This document shows positions 25,401-37,310 of a DNA stretch of 64,000 bases, one piece after another (the first letter of the stretch is position 1; each line of letters starts with the position of its first letter). The notes under the pieces were generated by a model. It saw only the letters and a program-made list of their open reading frames with translations, ran no database searches and had not been told where the DNA came from. The DNA comes from Chamaecyparis obtusa (lineage: Eukaryota; Streptophyta; Pinopsida; Cupressales; Cupressaceae): contig BSBK01006441.1 in the NCBI GenBank assembly GCA_027943335.1, positions 62,001 through 126,000 of the forward strand, given 5' to 3'. The translations under genes were made by a program, and so were the position numbers.

Positions 25401-26800
25401 TAAACCATAAGAGTGGAGTCACTAACCGAGTTGCTGATGCATTAAGTAGAAGAAGATCTTTGATGACCGAGATGAAAATTTAAGTTCTTGATTTTGATGA
25501 GATGAGATATTCTTATGAGTTTGACCCTGATTTTTCTGAGCCATGGAGAAAGTGCAGAGCACCTATTTCAGATCAACAAGACACTAAATGGGATGAATAT
25601 TTCATTCAGGAAGGTATGTTGTTCAAAGGTATTCATTTGTGTATATCAAGAGGAGTAATGAGAACTAATCTGATAAAAGAGAAGCATAGTAGTGGTTTGG
25701 ATGGACATTTTGGTATTGATAAAACATGGAATTTGCTTAAGGAGAAGTACTATTGGCCGCAATTGTATAAAGATGTTCAAAAATTTGTGAAAAGTTGTGG
25801 AATTTGTCAAGTTGCAAAAGGAGTAAGTCAGAATACTAGATTGTATACACCGATTGTTGTTCCTGAGAAACCTTGGATTGATATCAGTATGGACTTTGCT
25901 CTTGCCTTACCGAAGACAGTAAGAGGTAATGATTCTATATTTGTTGTGGTGGATAGATTTTCTAAAATGGCACATTTTATACCTTGTAGAAAGACATCAG
26001 ATGCAGTACATGTAGCAGATCTTTTATTTAAGGAAATTATCATATTGCATGGATTACCGAGGAGTATTATCTCTGACCGAGACAGTAAATTTGTTGGTTA
26101 TTTTTGGAAAACACTTTGGAAGAAATTTGGCACTGAGTTGAAATATAGTTCTACATTTCACCCATAAACTGATGGACAGACTGAGGTTGTGAACAGAAGT
26201 TTGGGAAATCTTTTGAGATGTTTAGTTGGAGACACACTGAGTAATTGGGATTCTATGTTAGAACAAGCAGATTTTGCATATAATAATTCAATGAATAGGA
26301 GTACTGGAAAGACTCCATTTGATATTGTGAATGGCACACAACCAAGAGGAATATCTAATTTGAGAGACATTGCTGATGAGATGAAGAAGTTTGGACCTTG
26401 CAAGATTCTGAAGAAATTTGACAGTGGAAATGCATATAAAATTGAGTTACCTGATGACATGGAAATATCACCAATTTTCAATATTGTCGATTTGTATGAG
26501 TATCATGAACCTGATGAAGAAGTGATAGTACTGACAAAATATCCTAAGAAGTAGAATGATGAAGTTGAACAGATTTTGAAGGAAAGAGTTGGTAAGAGTA
26601 CAAGAGGAAAATAGTACATGGAATATCTAGGTAGGTGGAAGAATAGACCGATGGAAGATAGTTCCTGGATTTCATAGTTTGAGTTGGATGTAGCTTAGAC
26701 CAGACCTACCAAATGATTCAGAGAATCATTTCAAAATAACCCCAGGTGTCTGATGCAGGAGCATCTCGGGTCTTTGGCAATCCTATGTCACCAAAAATAA
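22478..26800 (+). pseudogene. Chromovirus E gag-pol with chromodomain, one frame, many stops
   Basis: The frame runs from ATG 22478 to TAA 26798-26800 without a frameshift. Domains: gag (22511-23032 and on); a degenerate zinc knuckle (CYNYGEGHSSFEC near 23401, second Cys is Tyr); retropepsin IIDSGS (about 23632); RT with YLDDIL (about 24680); RNase H with [10 protein letters not shown] (about 25115); integrase with the HHCC zinc site (25690-25815, SCGICQVAKG), core (DISMDF, DRDSKF) and HP-stop-TDGQTE; then a chromodomain (VEQILKERVG, YLGRWKNRPMEDSSW, 26566-26680). About 60 residues usually found before MKKFGPCKIL are missing, with the frame kept. About sixteen stops occur, nearly all at CAG/CAA, CGA or TGG-type positions. 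The last codons overlap the 3' LTR. Confidence 0.93.
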
Positions 26801-27414
26801 TTTGGAGTTTATCTATGTTGCTCAGTTCTTGCTTTGACCGAGTTGGTCAGTTTCCCTTTGGTTACCATGTGTGATTAGTTCTCTCCTGGGTGGTTGGTTA
26901 TTTCATTGGCACTCAGCATTGCATGTCTGTTGCTCAGTTATCTTTCTTACCGATGGGTATAGTTTTATTTCATGTTGTGGCTGACTTGCGCATTTACATT
27001 GGATCATAGATTTGATGTTGGTATCCATCATTGGGAAGTGTTTGGTCCCATATTTGACCTTTACTTCCATTGATTTTAGATTTGAAGGCCGACTCAGTTC
27101 GGTAGTTTCTTGTACAAATGTAGATGTTTGGTTGTAGTTTAGGGGGTCAATTTTTTATAGAAGATAGTAGACTTTAGATTGGAGATGTGTGACAGATCCT
27201 CCCATGTTTGAGGACTTCTAAGATTCATTATAATATTAGGCCCTAACCAGGAAGGCCATACAGCCTGACATGTATGGTTCTATTTGATGATAATCTATGA
27301 AAGATATGGCATTCTCTCTCTCACTGTTGTTGTTTTTTGCTTCCGCATGTGTGTTGCAGGCTTGGATCATTAGGGTGCACCATTGTTTGGCCCCTTTTGA
27401 CCTACCTTGCATTA
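26751..27414 (+). repeat. 3' LTR of chromovirus E
   Basis: This 664-bp LTR is collinear with the 5' copy and ends CTACCTTGCATTA before the AAAAT duplication. The preceding bases (TAACCCCAGGTGTC) do not form a convincing polypurine tract. Confidence 0.92.
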
Positions 27415-27419
27415 AAAAT

Positions 27420-30400
27420 TTCCTTATCTAGGTCAAGAGATAATGATTAGTGGAGACTCAAACCCATTCCAATATTGTAACAACATGAAGCCTATCAATA
27501 ACTCTCTAGTCCCGCATAATGCAGAAGGGTCTATACCTAAACAAATAGAGCAAGGGAAAAGTTACAAGGACCTTCCATTATTAAAAGGAAAGGAAAAGAT
27601 GGAAGAAGAAGTTGTTGTTGAAGACATCCAAAGACCGACTAATCTAGCTACATCGACAAAGGGAAAGGAAAATGTTAGTGAGGAGAATACACATGACAAG
27701 TAGAAAGAAGAAAAAGATAAAGCCATCCAAATCTACACCAAAGATGATCATTACCAAAAGATGGACCAAATGATGAGAAATTTTGATAAACAATGTAAGA
27801 TCAAGCAAAAAGGATTAGGGGAATATACTTTATCCATGATGGATTTTCCATTATCCCCCAAGTCATATGGAAAGCCATCCAATCTACCTCATAGATATAA
27901 TGATCATTTTGTGAGAGAAAATACTTCTTCATCCATGGATGAAGATGATAATTAAATTCTTAATTGGTTTTATAAAGATGAAGAGTCAAGTGCCCAAGAA
28001 AAATGTATCTAAAATATCAGCATTCCCATACATCAATATGGGAAAGGATTTCAAATAATGAAAAAGATGGTATACAAAAGCCAAGGACCTTTGGGTACAA
28101 GGAATGAAGGACTTATAGAACCCATCAAAATTACATGGAGGGATAGCAAAGAGAAGACAAGATTAGGGTACTTAGAACAAGGGTACACACAAAAGAACTA
28201 TCCTAAAGTATATGATCAGATATTGCAATTAGAATCCCATAGTGATGAAGATTCTAATCAATGGGAATGGGACTCATTGTCAAGTGATCCGTGCCATGAT
28301 AAGGAGATAGATTTTATTCATATCTACACTTCTAGCAAAGGAAAGGACCAAATAGCAAAACCAAATCAGAATCGAGCCTCTAGTTCAAATCAAGTGGTCT
28401 TAGAGAACCTTCAAATTCAAGAAATTGCAATAAATCAATGGGTACGTGAACCCTATGTATCTTCATGGAGACCTACTATGGAGGAATCAAATGTTAGGTT
28501 TAATCCATGAGACTTTTATCCAACGAAAACCTTAGAGGAGTCTAGTGAGGAAGACTTTGATCCTACTTCTTTGGAACATCTAGAAGAAGCCCATGTCATA
28601 GACTTGAATGATACAATGTACGAGTCATCAAACAAGGTCTTATCCCCAAATCCCATCGAACCAAACCAAAGCGTTGATCCTTTAACTCTCATATACCTAG
28701 AATTAATCGAATGGGATTCCATTGAACCTACCATTCTCCCAACCTTTTTGAATATCAATGTGGTGTCCCAATATCTCAATGCAGTTGAACCTTCTTCTAC
28801 TCTAGAATATCGGGAGGAAATGATAAAGGGGAGTATCCAAACTTTCAATCCACCTAAAAATGAAAAAAAATGAAAAAAAGTAAAAAAGGAAAAGAATCTA
28901 GTGTTGAAAACCATAGTGTGGCAGCACTAGATCAAAAAGAAAAAGAAATAAAGGATGTTTTCAAAGGTGAAAACCCAATTGAGGCACCTAAGGAAGGAAT
29001 TTTGGATGCTTTACCTAAACATTATGAAGAGATCTCCAATTTTGATCGAGCCTACAGAGAAGATAAACATTGGGTCAAAATCTGAGCCAAAGATCATACA
29101 CCTAGCGGCATCCTTATCTAGTGAAGAGAGAAAAGAATTCATAAAAATTTTCAAGGAAAAACAAGTCAACTTAGCATCGTCATATGATGATATGTCGGAA
29201 TTGGATCCAAATCTGATTATGCATCATTTAAATATCAAAGAAGGAGTCAAACCAGTCAAGCAAAGATTGAGAAAAATGCAGCCACATATAGCCTCACTAG
29301 TGAAAGTGGAGTTAGAAAAATTGCTAAAAGTGGGGTTTATTAGGGCCATTGATTATGCCCAATGGATTTCAAATATAGTGCCAATTTCAAAAGAAGATAA
29401 GTCCATCAGGATTTGCACATATTTTAGGGATCTAAATTTGGCGTGCCCTAAAGATGATTTTCCTCTTCCAAGTATAGATGCCATTGTGGACCTAATAGCG
29501 GGACATTCCATGTTTTCACTTATGGATGGATTTAGTAGCTATAACCAAATCAAGATAGCACCCTAGGATCTAGATAAAATAGCATTTACATGTGCATGGG
29601 GAACATTCTATTGGAATGTTATGCCTTTTGGTTTGAAGAATGCCGAAGTGACCTATCAATGAGAAATGACCACTATATTCCATGATATGATGCATAAGTT
29701 CATGGAAGATTATGTAGATGACATATTAGCAAAATCTCATTCAAGAGAGGAGCATCTACCAATTCTAGAGAAATTTTTTGAAAGATTAGAGCAATTCAAA
29801 GTAAGGCTCAATCCAAAAAAGTGTGCATTTGGGGTCCAATCAGGAAAGCTGCTAGGCTACATTGTATCAGTGAAAGGAATAGAGGTAGATTCCACTAAAG
29901 TCAAAGCCATCATGGAGATGGAAGCACCTAGAAACATAAGCCAAATGAGATCACTATAAGGAAGAATCCAATCCATCAGGAGATTTATATCCCAACAAGC
30001 AAAAAAATGTCATAATTTCACCCAACTTCTCCATAAAGATACAATTTTCAAATGGGATGAGAAGTGTGAGGAAGCTTTCAACATGTTGAAGAAATACCTC
30101 ATGAATCCTCCAACTTTGATGCCACCTACAAGATGCAAACCCTTGATCCTATATATTTCAATGACTGAGCATTCATTGGGGGCACTTTTAGCATAAGAAG
30201 ATGAATCAAGCAAAGAAAAGGCAATATATTACATAAGTAGAACTTTGGTCAAATACAAGTTAAACTATACTTGCATTGAAAGGGCATGTTTGGCTATGGT
30301 TTTTGCTTCCCAAAAACTATGCCACTATATGCTATCTCATAAGATAAGAGTCATTGCAAAGATCAATCCTTTGAAGTATCTACTTAGCAAAACAGCATTA

Positions 30401-31104
30401 AATGGAAGGCTAGCCAAATAGGACATGGTGTTGAGTGAATTTGACATTGATTATGTAGACCACAAATCTGTCAAAGGGAAAGTCATTGCTGACCAATTAG
30501 CAGAATCACCGCTACAAGATGATCACCCAATTCAAGTAGAATTCCCAGATTCTGAGATTGTGAATGTTGAGGCAAAAACATGGCAACTATACTTTGATGG
30601 TTCATACACCCAACATGGATCAGGAGTAGACATACTCTTTATTACTCCCCAAGTATTTACAATTCCAAAGTCCTATAAATTGATATTTCCATGCACCAAT
30701 AATATAGCAGAATATGAAGGCTTGGTCATTGGAATCAAGTTGGCATTAGAGTGGAAGGTGATAGAACTCAAGGTTTATGGAGACTCTCAATTAGTCATTA
30801 ATCAAATTAAATGATGAATATCAGACAAAAGATGACAAGATGGTGCCTTATAAAAATATGGTGGAAAACCTTAAGAAGTACTTCACTCTTATTACATTTG
30901 AGCAAGTGCCAAGAGAAAAGAACAAAGCAGTAGATGCAATGGAAACTTTGGCATCACTTCTACAAATACCAGATCAAAGCACCAGATATGAATTCCTGGT
31001 AGAAGAAGTGGAACAACCCACATTTGACCCTACCCATCCTCATACGATTTGTTTGCTAACAACACATGAATCACCTTGGTATGGACCTATGTACACTTAC
31101 TTAA
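27420..31104 (+). pseudogene. Tat D pol: protease tail, linker, RT, RNase H and second RNase H
   Basis: This follows directly from the D protease fragment. A long Glu/Ser-rich linker (27443-28900) precedes RT: SSYDDMSELDPNLIMHHL, IDYAQWISNIVPI, YFRDLNLACPKDDFPLP, YVDDILAKS (29713 region), KCAFGVQSGKLLGYIVS. RNase H follows (29950-30430), then the Tat-specific second RNase H: WQLYFDGSYTQHGSG, NNIAEYEGLVIGIKLAL, VYGDSQLVINQ (30580-30810), continuing in a shifted frame (NDEYQTKDDKMVPYKN). It has several stops plus frame changes near 28865 (A-run), 29080 and 30805. It is cut at 31104 by a DNA transposon. The D, E and D residues of the second RNase H are recognisable. Confidence 0.88.
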
Positions 31105-32205
31105 GGGCATGTTTGGTGCATGGCATACAGAATGCTGGATATAGTCAATTCTGGAATATGCTACAATTATGGAAGATACATATCCTCAAAATAATATCCA
31201 GAATATGTGTTGGAACCATTTGGTTCACCTGGAAGATGACTAAGAAGATGTATTTTTCCCGTTTGAGTGCCACAATCTGGAATTGGAATATGCAGTGAAT
31301 AATCTTACGCTTTCTGAATCAACTCGATGGAAAACAAGCTTCCGTCAGGCTCTAAAACTTGCCCTATATGCTATAACAATATGCCCAAGTGCCAACACCA
31401 TAGATGACAAGAACATTATAGGTATACCCCATGACTGCTTGAAATGTAGGCTTCTGGCTCTAGAAGAGGGACTTTGAAGTGCATCATTTTCATGGAATAA
31501 AAGTGCTTTAATCATTAGGATGATGGTTGATACCAACACACAAACTATGGCAGTACCTTTGAATGAAGCTTATAAAAGACCAAAACCTAACTTTTTCAAG
31601 AAGCAAACAGAGAAACTCATTTTTTTCCATGTAGTAGAAAGCTTCAAACAACATTCTGCATTGTTCATACTATGTTTATTATGGACAATGCCCGCAGAAG
31701 ATCCAGCCTATAAACCTAAGAAAATGCTTTTCCTGGATCATCCACTGTATAAAACAATATATTTTTTCATTATTGTAATCATGAACTTGTAGGTATAGCT
31801 TATAGATCCAGCCTTAGAAAGAAAAAACAACCCTGAGGTTTTTTTTTGTGTTGTAAGTTCTAAACACAGCTACAAACACATTTCTATTTAAGCGATCAAA
31901 ATTTGAAAATGCATTTTCGCCAAATGGTGAGAACAAAAATGAAATGAAAATTTTGGTGAATGTCAAATATTATAAACACCAAGCAGACCTGACGGCCCAT
32001 AAAATGGGAATTTGAAAAGTGGAATTAGAATGAGAATTTATAATTCCACCTTTTCAAATGGAAGATGAAATGCCCATTTTGTGGGCAAAATTGGAATTTT
32101 GAAATTCCAATTCCTGGTTGTTAAGATGGACACAAACATGGAATATAATAATCTGATAATGCTATTTTGGAATATGGGCCCATATTCCATGTACCAAACA
32201 GGCCC
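31105..32205. mobile_element. PIF/Harbinger-like non-autonomous DNA transposon, 1101 bp
   Basis: The ends are imperfect terminal inverted repeats: GGGCATGTTTGGTGCATGG at 31105-31123 and the complement of GGGCCTGTTTGGTACATGG at 32187-32205. A 3-bp duplication TAA flanks them (31102-31104 and 32206-32208). Excising the element and one TAA joins the two halves of D's pol in phase (TYL to KEQ). The TIR start and the TAA target fit PIF/Harbinger (Tourist-like) elements. No transposase frame is visible; short ORFs inside (31283-31477 and others) are unrecognised. The 32020-32110 part holds short inverted repeats around AATTCC. Confidence 0.82.
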
Positions 32206-32208
32206 TAA

Positions 32209-33088
32209 AAGAACAAATCCTACCCATAGACCAAACCAGGAACCAAAAGAAAAGCTTCATTCACCAAGCCACTTGATATACCTTAATATCTGACACATTG
32301 TATCATAAGAGTCTAGACGGAATGCTCCTTAGATGTCTAGAAGAAGAGGAATCAAACGTAGCCTAGTGAGAAATCCATGAGGGAATCTGTGGGTCACATT
32401 TGAATGGATTAACCCTAGCTAAGAAACTTCTTAGGATAGGATGTTTTTGGCCTACAATGGAGAAAGACGCTTGTCACTTTGCCAAAACTTGTAGAAAGTG
32501 TCAATTTCATGGAAAATTGATATATGTGCCCACACAAGAGCTTCATCCAATGACAACACCTTGGTCCTTTTATCAATAGGGTCTAGATTTAATAGGAATG
32601 ATTTATCCACCATCCTCAAATGGTCATAAATTCATTATCATGGCAATGGAGTACTTTACTAAATGGGTGGAAGTTGTACCTTTATCAACTACAATGGGAA
32701 AGTAGATATCTTTGTTTATCCTAAACCACATAATATGTAGATATGGTGTTCCTCATGCCATCATAACGGATAATGCAAAGCCCTTCAAAACAAGGACCTA
32801 AAGGAGTTATGCACCAAGTTCCACATGATTCATCACTCATCTTCAATCTATTACCCCCAAGGTAATGGACAAGCCGAAGCAACAAATAAGAACATCCTAA
32901 AGATATTGAAGAGAATGGTGGAAATTTTAGGTAGAGATTTTCATATCAAAATAAACCCGACCTTATGGTTTTATAGAACAAGTATTAGAATGCCAATGAG
33001 AGCTACACCTTTTTCCTTAGTCTTTGGAATAGAAGCAATTTTACCTTTGGAGGTATAACTCCAATCCTTAAGGGTATCTTTACATAAG
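32209..33088 (+). pseudogene. Tat D integrase, N-terminal and core part
   Basis: After the DNA transposon the frame continues through LDGMLLRCLE, the HHCC zinc region (DACHFAKTCRKCQFHG near 32470), and the catalytic core (GLDLIG, YFTKWVEVVPL, then ITDNAKPF). After a one-base frame change near 32790 it continues with YYPQGNGQAEATNK, ending LPLEV and SLRVSLH. Stops occur near 32265, 32380 and 32578. It is interrupted at about 33088 by element F and continues at 34837 (GLISEEDYRVSRLHELELLD). Confidence 0.87.
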
Positions 33089-34836
33089 TTCTCATAACTC
33101 TCATGAATGAATGAATTTCTTTTTGTGTTGTTAACCATAGGTTAATAACACACCAAAGAACATACCATCAACTGCGCAAAAGCCAATCTACAATAAAACA
33201 TGTGCACAAAACAAAAATGTACCTACTTTCCTGCTGATATCCAGAATATCACTGTGTTGACATCAATGACAATCCAAGTCATGAATGCAACAACAACTAC
33301 TACAGAATGACTGCCAAAATACTTTGCATTCATTCCTAACAATCTCCCCCATTGGCATTGATGGCAACATAGATGAAAAATATCCAATGTTCCAAAAATC
33401 CAATACTGCAACATCACTGCAAAATATCAAATTAAATCTTGCTTCATTTTCCTATTCAACTCTCTCATATAATCCATAATGGTTTTCATGTATATCTCTC
33501 CCCCATTGGCATCAATGATAGAAATTCCATCACTAATTCAACAACAACTTAATGTCAAAAGACACTTTTTAGAAAAATACAATAACAAGAGTCCTCATGA
33601 CTCAGCTCATAAACTCCCCCATAGAGGAAGTTCCAACATCCAATCTAGAAGAAAGATAGGGCTCTGATACCAATTGTTAGAAAGTAAAGATCCCCAAGAT
33701 AACTGAGAGGGGGGGGGGTGAATCAGTTATCTGATAATTTAACCATTCAACTAATTTAAACAATATAATTAATGTACTAATCAACCATAGAAAGATAACC
33801 ATACACAATTGCACAATAACACAAGATATGTTGACTAGGGAGCCTCTTGAAAAAGAGTAAACCCCGGTGGGAATGATGCCCACAAAATGATGCACTAATA
33901 TGAAAGTTCCTTGTTAGAGGATGGACCCTGTTAGGAGTCTTATGAAATACATTTAGTACATATAAATCCCTATTAGGAGATTTTGAATCCCTGTTAAAAG
34001 ATTCTAACCCGGTTAAGAGTTTATGGAAGACAAAAGGACCCACTGCCCAAACAGCTTCAAGGCAAGATCTCTGAACCCACTGTCCAAAAGATCTTAGAAT
34101 TATTCAATAGAATAATATGAAATATATTACCTCCTTCACACTATGCCAAAACTGCACTCTCTGCTACACAAGATCACAATTCCAGATCTTTGTACTCACA
34201 AGTCTTCCTTCATCACTGAATTAGCTCTTTTCTTCACTTCATGCATATATTCACATCTCAACCTTCACAATACATATTGCAACAAGGAAAAAATTCCTTC
34301 TTATATACCAAACTCAAATAATTACAAATGAGTCGGTCCTCAATTACAAAATAATAATTTCTACATGCTACACACAAAATTCACATAAAACTGTCGGCTT
34401 CCAGATACTATAACTTTCTCCAAACATATCTTCAAAGTTTTCACTATGAACCACATCATCACTAATGAGTCTCCAACATCCCTTTAACTTTGCAAAATCA
34501 GATTCCATCCCAGCTAAGAGATATCCTCCGATTTCTAAAAATTGCTTCACAGAAACACTGTCTAAACATTGCTTTCACCAAAGTGCTCATAACTCTCATG
34601 AATGAATGAATTTCTTTTTGCATTGTTAACCATAGGTTAATAACACACCAAAGAACATACCATAAACTATGCAAAAGCTAATCTACAATACAACATGTGC
34701 GCAAAACAAAACTGTACCTGCTTTCTTGTTGATATCCAGAATATCACTGTGTTGACATCAATGACAATCCAAGTCATGAATGCAACAACAACTACTATAG
34801 AATGACTACCAAAACACTTTTCATTCATTCCTAATA
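33089..34836 (-). mobile_element. Copia-type element F with almost no internal region and a truncated LTR
   Basis: The right LTR (33675-34836, 1162 bp) is complete apart from a terminal CA that reads TA. The left LTR is only its last 253 bases (33089-33341). The last 251 bases of both align without any length change. Between them are 333 bp with a polypurine tract (minus strand, ending at 33342) and the exact primer-binding site TGGTATCAGAGC (minus, 33661-33672 region), but no coding sequence. The LTR 3' end (TGATTCACCCCC type) resembles A-C but is a different family. It splits the D integrase. Confidence 0.85.
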
Positions 34837-35187
34837 GGTTTGATAAGTGAAGAAGACTATAGAGTTTCTAGGTTGCATGAACTAGAACTGTTAGATGAGA
34901 AACAACAACAAGCATTTGATCACTTAAAAGTATATCAAAATAGAATGTCAAGGACTTATAACGAGCACATCAAGTCAAGAACATTTCAAATAGGTGGCCT
35001 AGTTTTGTGAGAGAATCCCAAAAACCAAGCAGAAAGGGAAAAGAAAGGAAAATGGGAAGCAAACTGGTTAGGACCTTTTATGATCACTTCATCTTTTGGG
35101 ACCGGTACTTATAAGTTAGCTGATTATGATGGAGAAGAGCTACAAGAACCTATCAATAGTATTCATCTAAAGAGGTTCTATACATGA
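34837..35187 (+). pseudogene. Tat D integrase C-terminal part
   Basis: The frame continues the D integrase (GLISEEDYRVSRLHELELLD, YNEHIKSRTFQIGGLV, stop, then WLGPFMITSSFGTGTYKL and SIHLKRFYT) and ends at TGA 35185-35187. The homologous G sequence is 48126-48540. One internal stop occurs near 35009. Confidence 0.87.
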
Positions 35188-35398
35188 GATAGATGAAAGA
35201 GTATAAAGAGTATCATAAAATCAGATGGCAAGCCTCCTATTTATTGTATATAGTCAAAAGAGATCTTGAAAATACCAAAAATATTTGAAAAATAGAAAAG
35301 AGCAAACAAATTGGAAAAGAAGAAAAGATAAAAAATAGTGGAAAATTGAGCATGAAGAAAGCCAAAAATATTCATATATTATCCTCAAAAAGATGTTG

Positions 35399-35615
35399 TC
35401 TTGGTGAATACCTAGCAAATAGGCACCTTGATGATATGAAAAAAAAAATGAAAAAGAGAAAATACAAAAAAAAAAAAAAAAAGAGAGAAAAAAGTGCCTT
35501 GGTGAAAACCTAGCAAATAGGCGCCTTGGTAGCAAAAAAAGAAAAAAGCTTTAAAAATAGAAAAAGAAAGTGAGATCCATTCAATTGGTGAAAACCTAGT
35601 AAACAGGCACCATTG
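35399..35615 (+). repeat. Three spaced copies of a ~35-bp phrase in the D 3' region
   Basis: Copies start near 35399, 35497 and 35584, each with TTGGTGAAAACCTAG (first copy GAATACC) followed by AAATAGGCGCC or close variants. They are separated by A-rich spacers, including a run of As at 35467-35481. Confidence 0.75.
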
Positions 35616-36649
35616 AAAGTCCAAGTCATTCACATACCTAGAATTCACCTTGTGAATATTGTGTTCGCCAGCATTTGTATATATTGCATAATAAAACCCC
35701 ACAGTTGCATTTACAAGTACCTCAAGATTTTGGTCACCTAATCTGCAAATTGTCCTAAGTCCAACTTTGAAATCATATCAAACTGGGGGAATCTACTCTA
35801 AAGGAGGAAGGATTCATCAAAAGTAAATTTCAATCAATCATCGAATCAATTCATCAAAAATGCAAGTGAAACACTTCATCAAATCCTAATTTTAATCCAA
35901 TTTGATCCAAGATTTTTAATGACCTTATCTTTATGAGGATTAAAAGTATGGAATGGATGGAACTATAATTGAAATATGGATTTGAAAAATATTGCAAAAA
36001 AATTTCTAAGTGTTGACTTGGTTGATGAAATCATGTCTTTCTAGCAAATTGATGAAAGTTTTTAAACTAGACAAGTTATGATGAAAGCGTGATATTTTAG
36101 TTGATTTTTGAATGACTATATTAAGATCAATGTTCTAAGTCATGTATTATTTTTCTAAGGACGTGATCATCTAAGAATCATCGAGGACTTGTACATAGGA
36201 TAAAACTGAGATCTATGTTTGTTTATGCAAAAGGATACCTTGGATATTTTGATCTTCAATATCATAATACCAAAATCCACTTTCAACATAGAATCTAACA
36301 AAATCGGTATTCGCACTCTCATGATTGGCTTCAAGCAGTGATAGTCATACTAGGAAAGGATGGGAAAGCAAAGAAAGAGGTGCAAAAAGTATTCATATCA
36401 TCATAGTTGAACTAGTGATGGTTGTACTAAATTGGGATTCCAAAATTGCTCAATGATGATTATAAGCTCCAAATTTTTGAATAATGACAGTTAATTGCAT
36501 ACATCTTAGATTAAATGCATTTAATGTATTTTTTCCTTTATTAGTTTAAATTGCAAGAGGAAAAAATGACAAAAACAAAAGGGGGTGTGGTTAAATTAGA
36601 AATCAAAGGATCACCAAAAACTATATGTGATCGAGGGTGTTGGAAATCC

Positions 36650-37310
36650 AAAAACAAAAAAAGTGCATTCCATTAGTTCACTTGCATTAGTTAGGTTCAT
36701 TTTTAAATCATTATTTTGAGTTTCATTAAGTCATCTTCATTAAACCTTTCATTTATTTAAGTGTGTCCAACATTTGAATCATTAAGTTCATTGCATTAGG
36801 GTTCATTTTAAATCATCAAGTTAAATATCATTTAAATCCAAATTCATTTACATCAATTGCATTAGGTTGCATAAATCATGTAAATCCATTTACATTGCAT
36901 TAATTGCACTATGTTTCATTCATTCATCCATGTTAAAAGTCATCAAGTGCATTAGATTGCATCATTCAAGATTCATTTCATAAAAAGAAATCATCCATAT
37001 ATTGCATCCATTAAGTGCATTGTCATTGCATTCATTAGGTCAAAATCATTACATCATTACATTCATTAAATCATGACATTTCAAATAGGACATAAAATCA
37101 TCATTAGGTGCATATCATTTAAGTCATCTTAGAATCCACTGCATCTATATACCAAAATAAATATATCCATTATCTATTAAGTCATACATCACATTATTCA
37201 TTAAATTCATCTATACATCATTGCATCCATAAATAAAGCATTAATAAATAAAGCTCATTACATTCATCCATCTATTCTATGTCATACATAAGACAATCAT
37301 TTAAGCATAA
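36650..37310. repeat. CATT/ATTA-rich low-complexity tract
   Basis: Short phrases such as TTCATTAAG, TGCATTAGG and TCATTTAAATC recur dozens of times without a strict period. No coding or transposon signal is seen within it. Confidence 0.6.

Larger units (their letters stand above)
21669..27414 (+). mobile_element. Ty3/gypsy chromovirus E, full length
   Basis: LTRs are 21669-22343 and 26751-27414. A primer-binding site, one gag-pol frame and a C-terminal chromodomain are present. The target duplication is AAAAT (21664-21668 and 27415-27419). The termini are TGATGC...GCATTA in both copies, so the usual terminal CA reads TA. The element lies inside the protease frame of D, which is restored by its removal. 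Confidence 0.94.

Noticed and set aside
36575..36600. AAAAGGGGGTGTGG as a polypurine tract and LTR start
   Set aside because: No LTR-like sequence follows, and D's true tract and LTR are recognised at 41031-41046 by homology with J and G.
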